The position numbers and the translations under genes are program-made. The notes under the pieces are model-generated. The model saw only the letters and a program-made list of their open reading frames with translations. It was not told where the DNA came from and searched no databases. A stretch of DNA of 64,000 nt from Streptomyces sp. TSRI0281 (GTDB taxonomy: Bacteria; Actinomycetota; Actinomycetes; Streptomycetales; Streptomycetaceae). Below are positions 1 through 7,596 of this stretch, in pieces; the stretch's first letter is position 1; each line of letters opens with the position of its first letter. The DNA is taken from the NCBI RefSeq assembly GCF_001905125.1, contig NZ_LWLE01000036.1, positions 299,341-363,340 on the forward strand. The letters are read 5' to 3'.

Positions 1-1331
1 AGCCTCGCCGGAACCCCGGAAGCGGTCTCGCCCGAGGTATCCAGCGCATCACCGCCTCGGCCCTCGGCCCGTACCAGAGCGCTGTCATCCGGATCGGGTT
101 CTCCGCCACGTATCTGTTCTTCCTGCTGCGTGAACTGCCGCACCGCCAGGAGCTCTACGGGCCCGACAGCCCGTGGCGCTGGGACATGGCCCGCCGGCTC
201 ATAGCGAACAACGACGCCTTCTCCGTACTCATGTGGTCGGACAGCGCCGTCTGGTTCGAGGCCGTGTACGCCCTCACTCTGCTGTCGGCCGCGGCACTGC
301 TGCTCGGGTGGCGCACCCGGACCATGTCCGTCCTGTTCATGGTCGGCGTGCTCTCCGTGCAGAACCGCAGCATCTTCATGGGCGACGGCGGTGACAACGT
401 CATCCACCTGATGGCGATCTATCTCGTCCTGACGCGCTGCGCCCAGGTCTGGTCGCTGGATGCCAGGCGCGCCGAGCGGAACGCCGCACGCGCCGCACGG
501 GGCCTCGCACCGGCACGGGACGTGGTGGGTCCGGTTCTGTGGACGGTGCTCGGGCCGGTCCTGCTGATCGCCACGCTGATGGACGGTCTCGGCGGGACCT
601 GGTGGCTGCCGACCCTCCTGTGGGTGCTGTGGCTGGGGAGCGCCGCGTGGTGGGCCGCCCATCGCTACGCGCCGCACGGTGAGCAGCGCACCCTGCTCGA
701 CGTCCTGGCCAATCTCGCGCACAACGCCACCCTCGCCGTGATCATGGCCGAGGTCTGTCTGATCTACGCGACCGCCGGCTGGTACAAGATCCAGGGGTCG
801 CGCTGGCAGGACGGCACCGCGCTCTACTACCCCCTCAAGCTCGACTACTTCACGCCCTGGCCCGCCCTGTCGGACATCCTGGCTTCCAGCGGTGTGATGG
901 TGATGGTGCTGACGTACGGCACGGTCATCGTCCAGGTCGCCTTCCCGTTCACGCTGTTCAACCGGCGCGTCAAGAACATCCTGCTGGTCGCGATGATCGG
1001 CGAGCACGCGGGAATCGCCCTGCTGCTCGGGCTGCCGTTCTTCTCGATGGCGATGATCGCCGCGGACGCCGTCTTCCTGCCGACGGTCTTCCTGGTGTGG
1101 CTGGGCGGCCGAGTGACGCTCGGCCGCGAGCGGCTGTTCTCGCGCTTCCCCCGTGTCCCGGGCAACTCGGGCGCGACGGGTTCGCCCCGTGCTTCGGGCG
1201 AACCGGGCGATCCGGGTGCTCACGGTGTTCCGGGCAAGGGGCGGGTGCCCGGTCAGCAGGGGTCCGGCCGCGACGGTACGGAGGAGTCCCCGCAGCAGGG
1301 CGCCGGTGGGGGCCATACGCTCGTCGGGTGA
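1..1331 (+). CDS. HTTM domain membrane protein, 5' end missing
   Basis: The frame is open from the left edge of the window, so the N-terminus lies outside. The visible 440 or so residues contain several hydrophobic segments and Trp-rich stretches such as WYKIQGSRWQDGTALYYPLK, which match the HTTM (vitamin-K-dependent carboxylase-like) integral membrane family. The substrate is unknown for the bacterial members. The C-terminus is odd: from about base 1161 to 1277 most triplets of residues begin with Gly (GNS GAT GSP, GEP GDP GAH GVP), which is a collagen-like tail after the last membrane segment. The stop codon overlaps the GTG start of the next gene by 4 bp, so the two are probably translated together. 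The family call is fairly firm; the function is unknown. Confidence 0.8.
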   Translation, partial: PRRNPGSGLARGIQRITASALGPYQSAVIRIGFSATYLFFLLRELPHRQELYGPDSPWRWDMARRLIANNDAFSVLMWSDSAVWFEAVYALTLLSAAALLLGWRTRTMSVLFMVGVLSVQNRSIFMGDGGDNVIHLMAIYLVLTRCAQVWSLDARRAERNAARAARGLAPARDVVGPVLWTVLGPVLLIATLMDGLGGTWWLPTLLWVLWLGSAAWWAAHRYAPHGEQRTLLDVLANLAHNATLAVIMAEVCLIYATAGWYKIQGSRWQDGTALYYPLKLDYFTPWPALSDILASSGVMVMVLTYGTVIVQVAFPFTLFNRRVKNILLVAMIGEHAGIALLLGLPFFSMAMIAADAVFLPTVFLVWLGGRVTLGRERLFSRFPRVPGNSGATGSPRASGEPGDPGAHGVPGKGRVPGQQGSGRDGTEESPQQGAGGGHTLVG

Positions 1332-2041
1332 GCAGTGAGACCGGCAGAACAGAAGAGCCCCCCGCAGCGGCGGCACCCGATCCGTCCGCGGAACCGGAAC
1401 CGATTCAGTACGACGACGGGTACGGGACGGAGATCGGCGTCGGGCCGCATCCGCTGCCCTGGCCCGAGGGCGAGCGATACGACCCCGAGCTGCTCGCCCA
1501 CGGTGACCGGCGCAATGTCGGTGATGAGTACCGGTACTGGACGCGGGAGGCGATCGTCGCCGATCTGGACCTGCGGCGGCACGACTTTCACGTGGCCGTG
1601 GAGAACTGGGGTCACGACTTCAACATCGGATCGGTCGTACGGACCGCGAACGCCTTCCTCGCCAAGGAGATCCACATCGTGGGGCGGCGCCGCTGGAACC
1701 GGCGCGGGGCCATGGTCACCGACCGCTACCAGCATGTGCGACATCACCCCGACACGGCGGATCTGACCGCGTGGGCGGCCTCCGAGGGGCTGCCGATCAT
1801 CGGGATCGACAACCTCCCCGGGGCCGTACCGCTGGAGCGGACCGAGCTGCCGCGGCGCTGCGTGCTGCTGTTCGGCCAGGAGGGGCCGGGGCTCACCCAG
1901 GAGGCGCGGGACCACGCGACGATGGTGTGCTCGATCGCGCAGTTCGGCTCCACCCGGTCGATCAACGCGGGGGCCGCCGCGGCCATCGCGATGCATGCGT
2001 GGGTACAGCGGTACGCGGACGTTCCGGATCCACGCGGCTGA
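1328..2041 (+). CDS. TrmH/SpoU-family RNA 2'-O-methyltransferase
   Basis: The 237-residue product has a SPOUT-fold methyltransferase core. The motifs visible are N-(x)-GSVVRTANAF near the start of the domain, LLFGQEGPGL as motif 2, and STRSINAGAAAAIAMHAW as motif 3 in the C-terminal knot that binds S-adenosylmethionine. Such enzymes methylate ribose in tRNA or rRNA; which RNA is the target cannot be read from the sequence. The first 70 residues are a Pro/Glu-rich extension typical of actinobacterial members. The GTG start at 1328 is chosen because it sits in a GTGA overlap with the upstream stop codon; a longer upstream reading of the same frame lies inside the previous gene and has no support. 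Confidence 0.85.
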   Translation: MSSETGRTEEPPAAAAPDPSAEPEPIQYDDGYGTEIGVGPHPLPWPEGERYDPELLAHGDRRNVGDEYRYWTREAIVADLDLRRHDFHVAVENWGHDFNIGSVVRTANAFLAKEIHIVGRRRWNRRGAMVTDRYQHVRHHPDTADLTAWAASEGLPIIGIDNLPGAVPLERTELPRRCVLLFGQEGPGLTQEARDHATMVCSIAQFGSTRSINAGAAAAIAMHAWVQRYADVPDPRG

Positions 2042-2062
2042 GAGGTCCCGGCCCCCGACGGG

Positions 2063-3763
2063 TCACGCCTGGCGGCGGACCTCCAGGACACGGAAGCGGT
2101 TGGACACGAACGCCCCGTCGCACAGGGCGGCGTTCGCCGCCGGGTTGCCGCCCGAGCCGTGGAAGTCGGAGAAGGCCGCGGTCTGGTTGACGTACACCCC
2201 GCCGGTCAGGTTCAGCGAGAGCTGGGCCGACTCGTCGAAGCAGACGTCCTCCACCGCACGCTCCACCTCCGGGGACGTGGTGTAGGCGCCGACCGTCATG
2301 GCCCCCTTCTCGCGGACGGTGCGGCGCAGCAGGTCCAGGGCGTCCGCCGTCGAGGCGACCGCCACGGCGAAGGACACCGGGCCGAAGCACTCCGACAGAT
2401 AGGCCGCGTCGTCGTCGGGCTTGCTTCCGTCGAGCTTGACGATGACCGGCGTACGGACGGTCGCGTCGGGGAAGTCGGGGTTGGCGAGGTTCCGGGAGGA
2501 CAGGGCCACCTCGCCCAGGTCCGAGGCAGCCTCGACGCGGGCTTTGACGTCCGGGTTGACCAGGGCGCCGAGGAGCGCGTTGGCGCGGGCGTCGTCGCCG
2601 AGGAGTCCGTCGACAGCGGCCGCGACATCGGCGACGACGTCGTCGTACGACTTGGCTCCGGCGTCCGTCGTGATGCCGTCACGGGGGATCAGCAGATTCT
2701 GCGGGGTGGTGCACATCTGGCCGCTGTACAGGGAGAGCGAGAAGGCCAGGTTGGAGAGCATGCCGCTGTAGTCGTCGGTGGAGTCGACGACGATCGTGTT
2801 GACCCCGGCCTTCTCCGTGTAGACCTGGGCCTGCCGGGCGTTGGCCTCCAGCCAGTCGCCGAAGGCGGTGGACCCGGTGTAGTCGATGATCTTGATCTCC
2901 GGGCGGACCGCCAGGCTCTTGGCGATGCCCTCGCCGGGTCGCTCGGCGGCCAGCGCGACCAGATTGGGGTCGAAGCCCGCCTCGGTCAGCACCTCGCGAG
3001 CCAGCCGCACCGTGAGGGCCAGCGGGAGCACCGCACGTGGGTGCGGTTTGACCAGGACCGGGTTGCCCGTGGCGAGGGAGGCGAAGAGGCCCGGATAGCC
3101 GTTCCACGTGGGGAAGGTGTTGCAGCCGATCAGCAGCGCGATGCCGCGCCCCGCCGCGGTGAACGACTTGTGCAGCCGGAGCGGGTCGCGCTTGCCCTGC
3201 GGCTTGGCCCAGTCAGCTGTCCGCGGGGTGCGGATCTGCTCCTCGTAGGCATACGCCACCGCTTCCAGCCCGCGGTCCTGGGCGTGCGGGCCGCCCGCCT
3301 GGAACGCCATCATGAACGCCTGCCCGCTCGTGTGCATCACGGCGTGGGCCAGCTCATGGGTGCGGGCGCTGATCCGGGACAGGATCTCCAGACAGACCAG
3401 GGCCCTGGTCTCCGGCCCCGCCGCCCGCCAGGCGCCCATGCCCGCCTTCATCGCCGGGAGCAGGACGTCCGGGTCGGCGTGCGGATACTCGACGCCCAGC
3501 TCCGGCCCGTACGGCGAGACCTCCCCGCCGGTCCAGCCGTCGGTGCCCGGCTGGCCGAGATCGAGCCGGGTGTGCAGCAGTGCGTCGAACGCGGCCTTGC
3601 CCTCCGCCGCTCCCAGACTGCCGGGGGCGCCGCCCTCGCCGTACGCCTTGGGGTGCTCGGGGTGCGGGGACCAGTAGGCGCGGGTACGGATCGCGTCGAG
3701 GGCCTGGTCGAGCGTGGGCCGGTGGGTCTCGGACAGCTGCTGGGGGGTGAGCTCGGCGGCCAT
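2063..3763 (-). CDS. paaN: Phenylacetic acid degradation protein PaaN (aldehyde dehydrogenase family)
   Basis: The 566-residue protein is a long variant of the aldehyde dehydrogenase superfamily of the PaaN type used in phenylacetate ring degradation. The cofactor-binding half contains GKRDPLRLHKSFTAAGRG and the conserved NTFPTWNGYPGLFASLATGNPVLVKPHPRAVLP, here cited as positions roughly 195-275. The catalytic cysteine lies in LYSGQMCTTPQN and the EKAGVNTIVVDS segment precedes it. The ATG at 3763 is preferred over one 18 nt upstream because a GAGGAG ribosome site lies 10 nt before it. No other paa genes are in the window, so the substrate aldehyde is inferred only from the family. It is divergent from a TetR gene, and a palindrome sits between them, so repression by that TetR is likely. 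Confidence 0.88.
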   Translation of the reverse strand: MAAELTPQQLSETHRPTLDQALDAIRTRAYWSPHPEHPKAYGEGGAPGSLGAAEGKAAFDALLHTRLDLGQPGTDGWTGGEVSPYGPELGVEYPHADPDVLLPAMKAGMGAWRAAGPETRALVCLEILSRISARTHELAHAVMHTSGQAFMMAFQAGGPHAQDRGLEAVAYAYEEQIRTPRTADWAKPQGKRDPLRLHKSFTAAGRGIALLIGCNTFPTWNGYPGLFASLATGNPVLVKPHPRAVLPLALTVRLAREVLTEAGFDPNLVALAAERPGEGIAKSLAVRPEIKIIDYTGSTAFGDWLEANARQAQVYTEKAGVNTIVVDSTDDYSGMLSNLAFSLSLYSGQMCTTPQNLLIPRDGITTDAGAKSYDDVVADVAAAVDGLLGDDARANALLGALVNPDVKARVEAASDLGEVALSSRNLANPDFPDATVRTPVIVKLDGSKPDDDAAYLSECFGPVSFAVAVASTADALDLLRRTVREKGAMTVGAYTTSPEVERAVEDVCFDESAQLSLNLTGGVYVNQTAAFSDFHGSGGNPAANAALCDGAFVSNRFRVLEVRRQA

Positions 3764-3817
3764 GACGGACCAACTCCTCATCGAGCCGGGCAGGGACGTA
3801 CGGACGGAGTTAGAGTA

Positions 3818-3834
3818 ACCGAACGATCGGTCGG
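3818..3834. promoter_or_regulatory. Probable TetR operator between paaN and tetR
   Basis: The sequence CCGAACGATCGGTCGG at 3819-3834 is an inverted repeat with one mismatched pair. On the minus strand a TTGTCC hexamer and a TACTCT hexamer flank it at about 16 bp spacing, so the operator would lie between the -35 and -10 of the paaN promoter. A near copy lies at 5296-5312. Binding by the adjacent TetR protein is an inference. Confidence 0.6.
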
Positions 3835-3855
3835 GACAAGGGGCCCCGGCGAACC

Positions 3856-3864
3856 TGTGGACAA
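3856..3864 (-). other. Perfect DnaA box
   Basis: TGTGGACAA on the plus strand is the reverse complement of TTGTCCACA, the preferred Streptomyces DnaA box. It lies 22 bp before the ATG of the TetR gene. It is 1.35 kb from the three-box group at 5213-5261. Confidence 0.5.
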
Positions 3865-3886
3865 CTCATGGGGGAGGATCGCGTTC

Positions 3887-4477
3887 ATGACCACGGCCAA
3901 GCGGGACACGTACACCCCGGAGACTCTGCTCACCGTCGCCGTCCGTGTCTTCAACGAGCGCGGCTACGACGGCACGTCCATGGAGCACCTCTCCAAGGCG
4001 GCGGGCATCTCCAAATCGTCCATCTACCACCATGTGGCGGGCAAGGAGGAGCTGCTGCGGCGCGCCGTCAGCCGGGCGCTCGACGGGCTCTTCGGGATTC
4101 TCGACGAGCCCGGAGCCACCCGGGGGCGCGCGATCGAACGGGTCGAGTACGTCACGCGCCGCACCATCGGGGTGCTGATGGCCGAGCTCCCCTACGTCAC
4201 GCTGCTGCTGCGCGTGCGGGGCAACACCAGGACGGAGCGCTGGGCCCTGGAACGGCGGCGTGAGTTCGACCAGCGGGTGGCCGAGCTGCTCAAGGCGGCG
4301 GTGGCCGACGGTGATCTGCGCGCCGACGTCGACATACGGCTGGCGACCAGGCTGCTGTTCGGCATGGTGAACTCCCTGGTCGAGTGGTACCGGCCGCAAC
4401 CGGGCGGCTTCCCCGGGGAGGACCAGCTCGCGGACACGGTCGTCCAGCTGGCCTTCGAGGGGATGCGGGCGGCCTGA
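3887..4477 (+). CDS. TetR-family transcriptional regulator
   Basis: The 196-residue protein has a classic TetR N-terminal helix-turn-helix at about residues 10-57, with FNERGYDGTSMEHLSKAAGISKSSIYHHVAGKEELLRRAV covering helices 1-4 in pieces. The rest is the variable helical ligand and dimerisation domain, including a C-terminal GMVNSLVEWYRP segment common in actinobacterial regulators of acyl-CoA metabolism. The ATG at 3887 follows GGGGGAGGA with normal spacing. The gene is divergent from paaN. A palindrome in the shared intergenic region and its near copy before the first bkd operon suggest that this protein represses both paaN and bkdABC. The ligand may be an acyl- or phenylacetyl-CoA, but that is inference. 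Confidence 0.9.
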   Translation: MTTAKRDTYTPETLLTVAVRVFNERGYDGTSMEHLSKAAGISKSSIYHHVAGKEELLRRAVSRALDGLFGILDEPGATRGRAIERVEYVTRRTIGVLMAELPYVTLLLRVRGNTRTERWALERRREFDQRVAELLKAAVADGDLRADVDIRLATRLLFGMVNSLVEWYRPQPGGFPGEDQLADTVVQLAFEGMRAA

Positions 4478-4672
4478 GAGCCGGTCGCCGAGAGCCGGGG
4501 CGGGCCGTTCGGGCGGCCGGCCGGCCTCCGAGGCTGGGGTCGACCGCTCCGGGAGGCCGCCTTGCCGGATCAGGGCAGTTCCGCCGGGCGCCGGATCATG
4601 ACAGTTCCGCGGGGCGTCGGATTCAGGACAGGTTCCGCCGGGTGCCTGGGTGCCTGGTGCCTGGGTGCCGGG

Positions 4673-5194
4673 TCAGGACAGTTCTGCGGGGCAGTCCGGG
4701 TGCGGGCCCAGATCCGTCTCCTCGAACACCAGTAGCGTGCGGGTGGAGAGCACTTCGGGGATGGCCTGGATCCGGGTGAGGACCAGTTCGCGCAGGGCGC
4801 GGTTGTCCGGGGTGTGCACCAGGAGAAGTACGTCGAAGTCGCCGCTGACCAGAGCGATGTGGGTGGCGCCGGGCAGCGCCTGGAGCTGTTCACGGACCGT
4901 GCGCCAGGAGTTCTGGACGATCTTGAGCGTGATGTAGGCGGACGCGCCCTGCCCCGCCCGTTCGTGGTCGATCCGTGCGCCGAAACCGCGGATCACGCCG
5001 TCCTCGATCAACCGGTTGATCCGCGTGTACGCGTTGGCGCGCGAGACATGCACGCGTTCGGCCACCGAGCGTATCGAGGCACGGCCGTCCGTCCGTAGGA
5101 TGCGGAGGATGTCCCGGTCGATGGCGTCCAGCGGTCGCGCGGGCGGAACCTGGCCGGGATCGTCGCCCCTGTCGGCCATTTGTTCAGCTGCCAT
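4673..5194 (-). CDS. bkdR: Lrp/AsnC-family regulator next to bkd operon (BkdR-like)
   Basis: The 173-residue protein has an N-terminal winged helix-turn-helix (LDAIDRDILRILRTDGRAS through ANAYTRINRLIEDGVI, residues about 22-70) and a C-terminal RAM ligand-binding domain (HIALVSGDFDVLLLVHTPDN and following). The family senses amino acids and forms octamers. The gene is divergent from the first branched-chain keto acid dehydrogenase operon, the usual location of bkdR-type activators or repressors, so control of that operon by branched-chain amino acids is likely. The ATG at 5194 is chosen because GGGAGG lies 9 nt upstream; a second ATG 15 nt downstream has no such site. The gene symbol rests on position and family only. 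Confidence 0.82.
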   Translation of the reverse strand: MAAEQMADRGDDPGQVPPARPLDAIDRDILRILRTDGRASIRSVAERVHVSRANAYTRINRLIEDGVIRGFGARIDHERAGQGASAYITLKIVQNSWRTVREQLQALPGATHIALVSGDFDVLLLVHTPDNRALRELVLTRIQAIPEVLSTRTLLVFEETDLGPHPDCPAELS

Positions 5195-5212
5195 CTGCCC
5201 GCGCCTCCCTGT

Positions 5213-5261
5213 TGTGGACGACCTGTCCCTATCCCAGGCTGTGGAGAACCGTTTGTCCACA
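5213..5261. other. Cluster of three DnaA-box-like sites
   Basis: Within 49 bp lie TGTGGACGA (5213-5221, reverse complement TCGTCCACA), TGTGGAGAA (5240-5248, reverse complement TTCTCCACA) and TTGTCCACA (5253-5261, exact preferred box). All three fit the Streptomyces pattern Y-Y-(G/A/C)-TCCACA. They occupy the bkdR-bkdA intergenic region upstream of both genes. Clusters of this kind near oriC that titrate DnaA are known in S. coelicolor; whether this is one is inference. Confidence 0.5.
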
Positions 5262-5295
5262 GGCTGGCGGTGCCTGTAGCCAAAATGCCCTCACG

Positions 5296-5312
5296 ACCGA
5301 ACAATCGGTAGG
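5296..5312. promoter_or_regulatory. Second copy of the paaN/tetR-type operator, before bkdA
   Basis: ACCGAACAATCGGTAGG matches the site at 3818-3834 with 15 of 17 bases; the central 14 bases differ by one. It lies about 95 bp before the bkdA start and just after a CAAAAT hexamer, so it would cover the transcription start region, a good place for a repressor. Confidence 0.55.
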
Positions 5313-5404
5313 TGAGACACACCACACCCGTGCCTCGCCACCCTTCGACATCTCGACACATTTCGACACCCCTCGATCTCCCTCGATGCCAGGAGGTGCT
5401 TCTC

Positions 5405-6568
5405 ATGACGGTCCAAGAGCTGCCCGGCGCAGCCGCCTACCGGCCCACGCCGCCCCCGGCCTGGAAGCCGCTCACCGACCCCGCGCCGCTGCTCCCGGAC
5501 CCCGAGCCGTACCGGGTGCTGGGTACGGACGCCGCAGCCGACGCGGACCCCGAGCTGCTGCTGCGGCTCTACGCCGAGCTGGTCCGAGGCCGCCGGTACA
5601 ACGTGCAGGCCACGGCCCTGACCAAGCAGGGCCGGCTCGCCGTCTACCCGTCCAGCACGGGGCAGGAGGCATGCGAGATCGCGGCCGCGCTGGTGCTGGA
5701 GGAGCGGGACTGGCTCTTCCCCAGCTACCGCGACACCCTCGCGGCCGTGGCGCGCGGCCTCGACCCCGTCGAGGCGCTGACCCTGCTGCGCGGCGACCGG
5801 CACACCGGTTACGACCCGCGTGAGCACCGCATCGCCCCGCTCTGCACCCCGCTCGCCACCCAATTGCCGCACGCCGTGGGTCTGGCTCACGCGGCGCGGC
5901 TCAAGGGGGACGATGTGGTCGCGCTCGCCATGGTGGGTGACGGCGGCACCAGTGAGGGCGATTTCCATGAGGCGTTGAACTTCGCGGCCGTCTGGCGGGC
6001 CCCGGTCGTCTTCCTCGTGCAGAACAACGGCTTCGCCATCTCCGTCCCGCTGGCCAAGCAGACCGCGGCCCCCTCCCTCGCCCACAAGGCCGTCGGGTAC
6101 GGGATGCCGGGCCGGCTCGTCGACGGCAACGACGCGGTCGCCGTGCACCAGGTGCTCGGCGAGGCGGTCGCGCGGGCCAGGCGCGGCGAGGGGCCGACGC
6201 TGGTCGAGGCTGTCACCTATCGCATGGACGCCCATACGAACGCCGACGACGCCACCCGCTACCGGGTCGACAGCGAGGTCGAGACCTGGCGGGCGCACGA
6301 CCCGGTCAAGCTCCTGGAGCGGGAGCTGACCGGGCGCGGGCTGCTCGGCGAGGACGGCATCGAGGAAGCGCGTGAGACGGCGGAGCGGATGGCGGCCGCG
6401 CTGCGGGAGCGGATGAACGCCGACCCGGTGCTCGACCCGATGGACCTGTTCTCCCATGTCTACACGGAGCAGACCGGCCAACTGCGGGAGCAGGCCGCCC
6501 GGTTGCGGGCCGAGCTGGAGGCCGAGAGGGACCGGCACGACGATCACGGTGCGGAGGCGGGACGATGA
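5405..6568 (+). CDS. bkdA: Branched-chain 2-oxo acid dehydrogenase E1 alpha subunit
   Basis: The 387-residue protein is the alpha chain of the thiamine-diphosphate-dependent E1 of the branched-chain keto acid dehydrogenase, which decarboxylates keto acids from Val, Leu and Ile. The ThDP motif begins with GDGGTSEGDFHEALNFAAVW and ends at QNNGFAIS; the phosphorylation-loop region YRMDAHTNADDATRYR follows. The ATG at 5405 has a near-perfect AGGAGGT site. The stop overlaps the E1 beta start (ATGA). Known products of this complex are isobutyryl-, isovaleryl- and 2-methylbutyryl-CoA, the primers for branched fatty acids and some polyketides. Regulation may involve the upstream Lrp gene, the TetR-type palindrome and the DnaA boxes. 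Confidence 0.92.
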   Translation: MTVQELPGAAAYRPTPPPAWKPLTDPAPLLPDPEPYRVLGTDAAADADPELLLRLYAELVRGRRYNVQATALTKQGRLAVYPSSTGQEACEIAAALVLEERDWLFPSYRDTLAAVARGLDPVEALTLLRGDRHTGYDPREHRIAPLCTPLATQLPHAVGLAHAARLKGDDVVALAMVGDGGTSEGDFHEALNFAAVWRAPVVFLVQNNGFAISVPLAKQTAAPSLAHKAVGYGMPGRLVDGNDAVAVHQVLGEAVARARRGEGPTLVEAVTYRMDAHTNADDATRYRVDSEVETWRAHDPVKLLERELTGRGLLGEDGIEEARETAERMAAALRERMNADPVLDPMDLFSHVYTEQTGQLREQAARLRAELEAERDRHDDHGAEAGR

Positions 6569-7596
6569 CCACCGCGGCGACGACGACCGGTGCGCGGACG
6601 GCGAAGACCAAGCCGGCCACCATGGCGCAGGCCCTCGGACGGGCGCTGCGCGACTCGATGGCCGAGGACCCGGCCGTGCACGTCCTCGGTGAGGACGTCG
6701 GCACACTCGGCGGGGTCTTCCGGATCACCGACGGCCTGGCCAAGGAGTTCGGCGACGACCGTTGTACGGACACTCCGCTGGCCGAGGCGGGCATCCTCGG
6801 GGCTGCCGTGGGCATGGCGATGTACGGGCTGCGGCCCGTAGTGGAGATGCAGTTCGACGCGTTCGCCTACCCGGCCTTCGAGCAGTTGATCAGCCATGTC
6901 GCCAAGATGCGTAACCGCACCGGGGGCGCCATGCCGCTGCCCATCACCGTGCGCGTTCCGTACGGCGGCGGGATCGGCGGGGTCGAGCACCACAGCGACT
7001 CCTCGGAGGCGTACTACATGGCGACGCCCGGCCTCCATGTCGTCACACCGGCCACGGTCGACGACGCTTACGGGCTGCTGCGCGCCTCGATCGCCTCCGA
7101 CGATCCAGTGGTCTTCCTGGAGCCGAAGCGGCTCTACTGGTCCAAGGCGGACTGGTCGCCCGATGCTCCGGCCGACGTCGAACCGATCGGCCGGGCCGTG
7201 GTCCGCCGCCCCGGGCGCAGCGCGACGCTGATCACCTACGGGCCTTCCCTGCCGGTCTGTCTGGAGGCCGCGGAAGCGGCTGTGGCCGAGGGCTGGGACC
7301 TCGAAGTCGTCGACCTGCGCTCACTGGTGCCGTTCGACGACGAGACGGTGGCCGCCTCGGTGCGGCGGACCGGACGAGCGGTGGTCGTCCACGAGTCCAC
7401 CGGATTCGGTGGTCCCGGCGGGGAGATCGCGGCCCGCATCACCGAGCGCTGCTTCCACCATCTGGAAGCTCCGGTACTGAGGGTGGCCGGGTTCGACATT
7501 CCGTATCCGCCACCGATGCTGGAACGGCATCACCTGCCGGGCGTGGACCGGGTGCTCGACGCGGTGGCCCGGTTGCAGTGGGAGGCGGAGGGCTGA
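6565..7596 (+). CDS. bkdB: Branched-chain 2-oxo acid dehydrogenase E1 beta subunit
   Basis: The 343-residue protein is the beta chain of E1, which completes the heterotetramer with the upstream alpha chain. Family signatures are VLGEDVGTLGGVFRITDGL near residue 35, VPYGGGIGGVEHHSDSSEAY, LEPKRLYWSK, and the C-terminal ERCFHHLEAPVLRV and PPMLERHHLPGVDRVLDAV. It carries about 20 extra N-terminal Thr/Ala-rich residues compared with the second copy at 28125. The start overlaps the previous stop by 4 bp and the stop overlaps the next start by 1 bp (TGATG), so the three subunits are translationally coupled. Confidence 0.92.
   Translation: MTTAATTTGARTAKTKPATMAQALGRALRDSMAEDPAVHVLGEDVGTLGGVFRITDGLAKEFGDDRCTDTPLAEAGILGAAVGMAMYGLRPVVEMQFDAFAYPAFEQLISHVAKMRNRTGGAMPLPITVRVPYGGGIGGVEHHSDSSEAYYMATPGLHVVTPATVDDAYGLLRASIASDDPVVFLEPKRLYWSKADWSPDAPADVEPIGRAVVRRPGRSATLITYGPSLPVCLEAAEAAVAEGWDLEVVDLRSLVPFDDETVAASVRRTGRAVVVHESTGFGGPGGEIAARITERCFHHLEAPVLRVAGFDIPYPPPMLERHHLPGVDRVLDAVARLQWEAEG

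Noticed and set aside
2159..3886. Very long plus-strand frame that runs into the TetR gene
   Set aside because: Its first 576 codons are antisense to paaN and have no domain; only the part from ATG 3887 resembles a protein.
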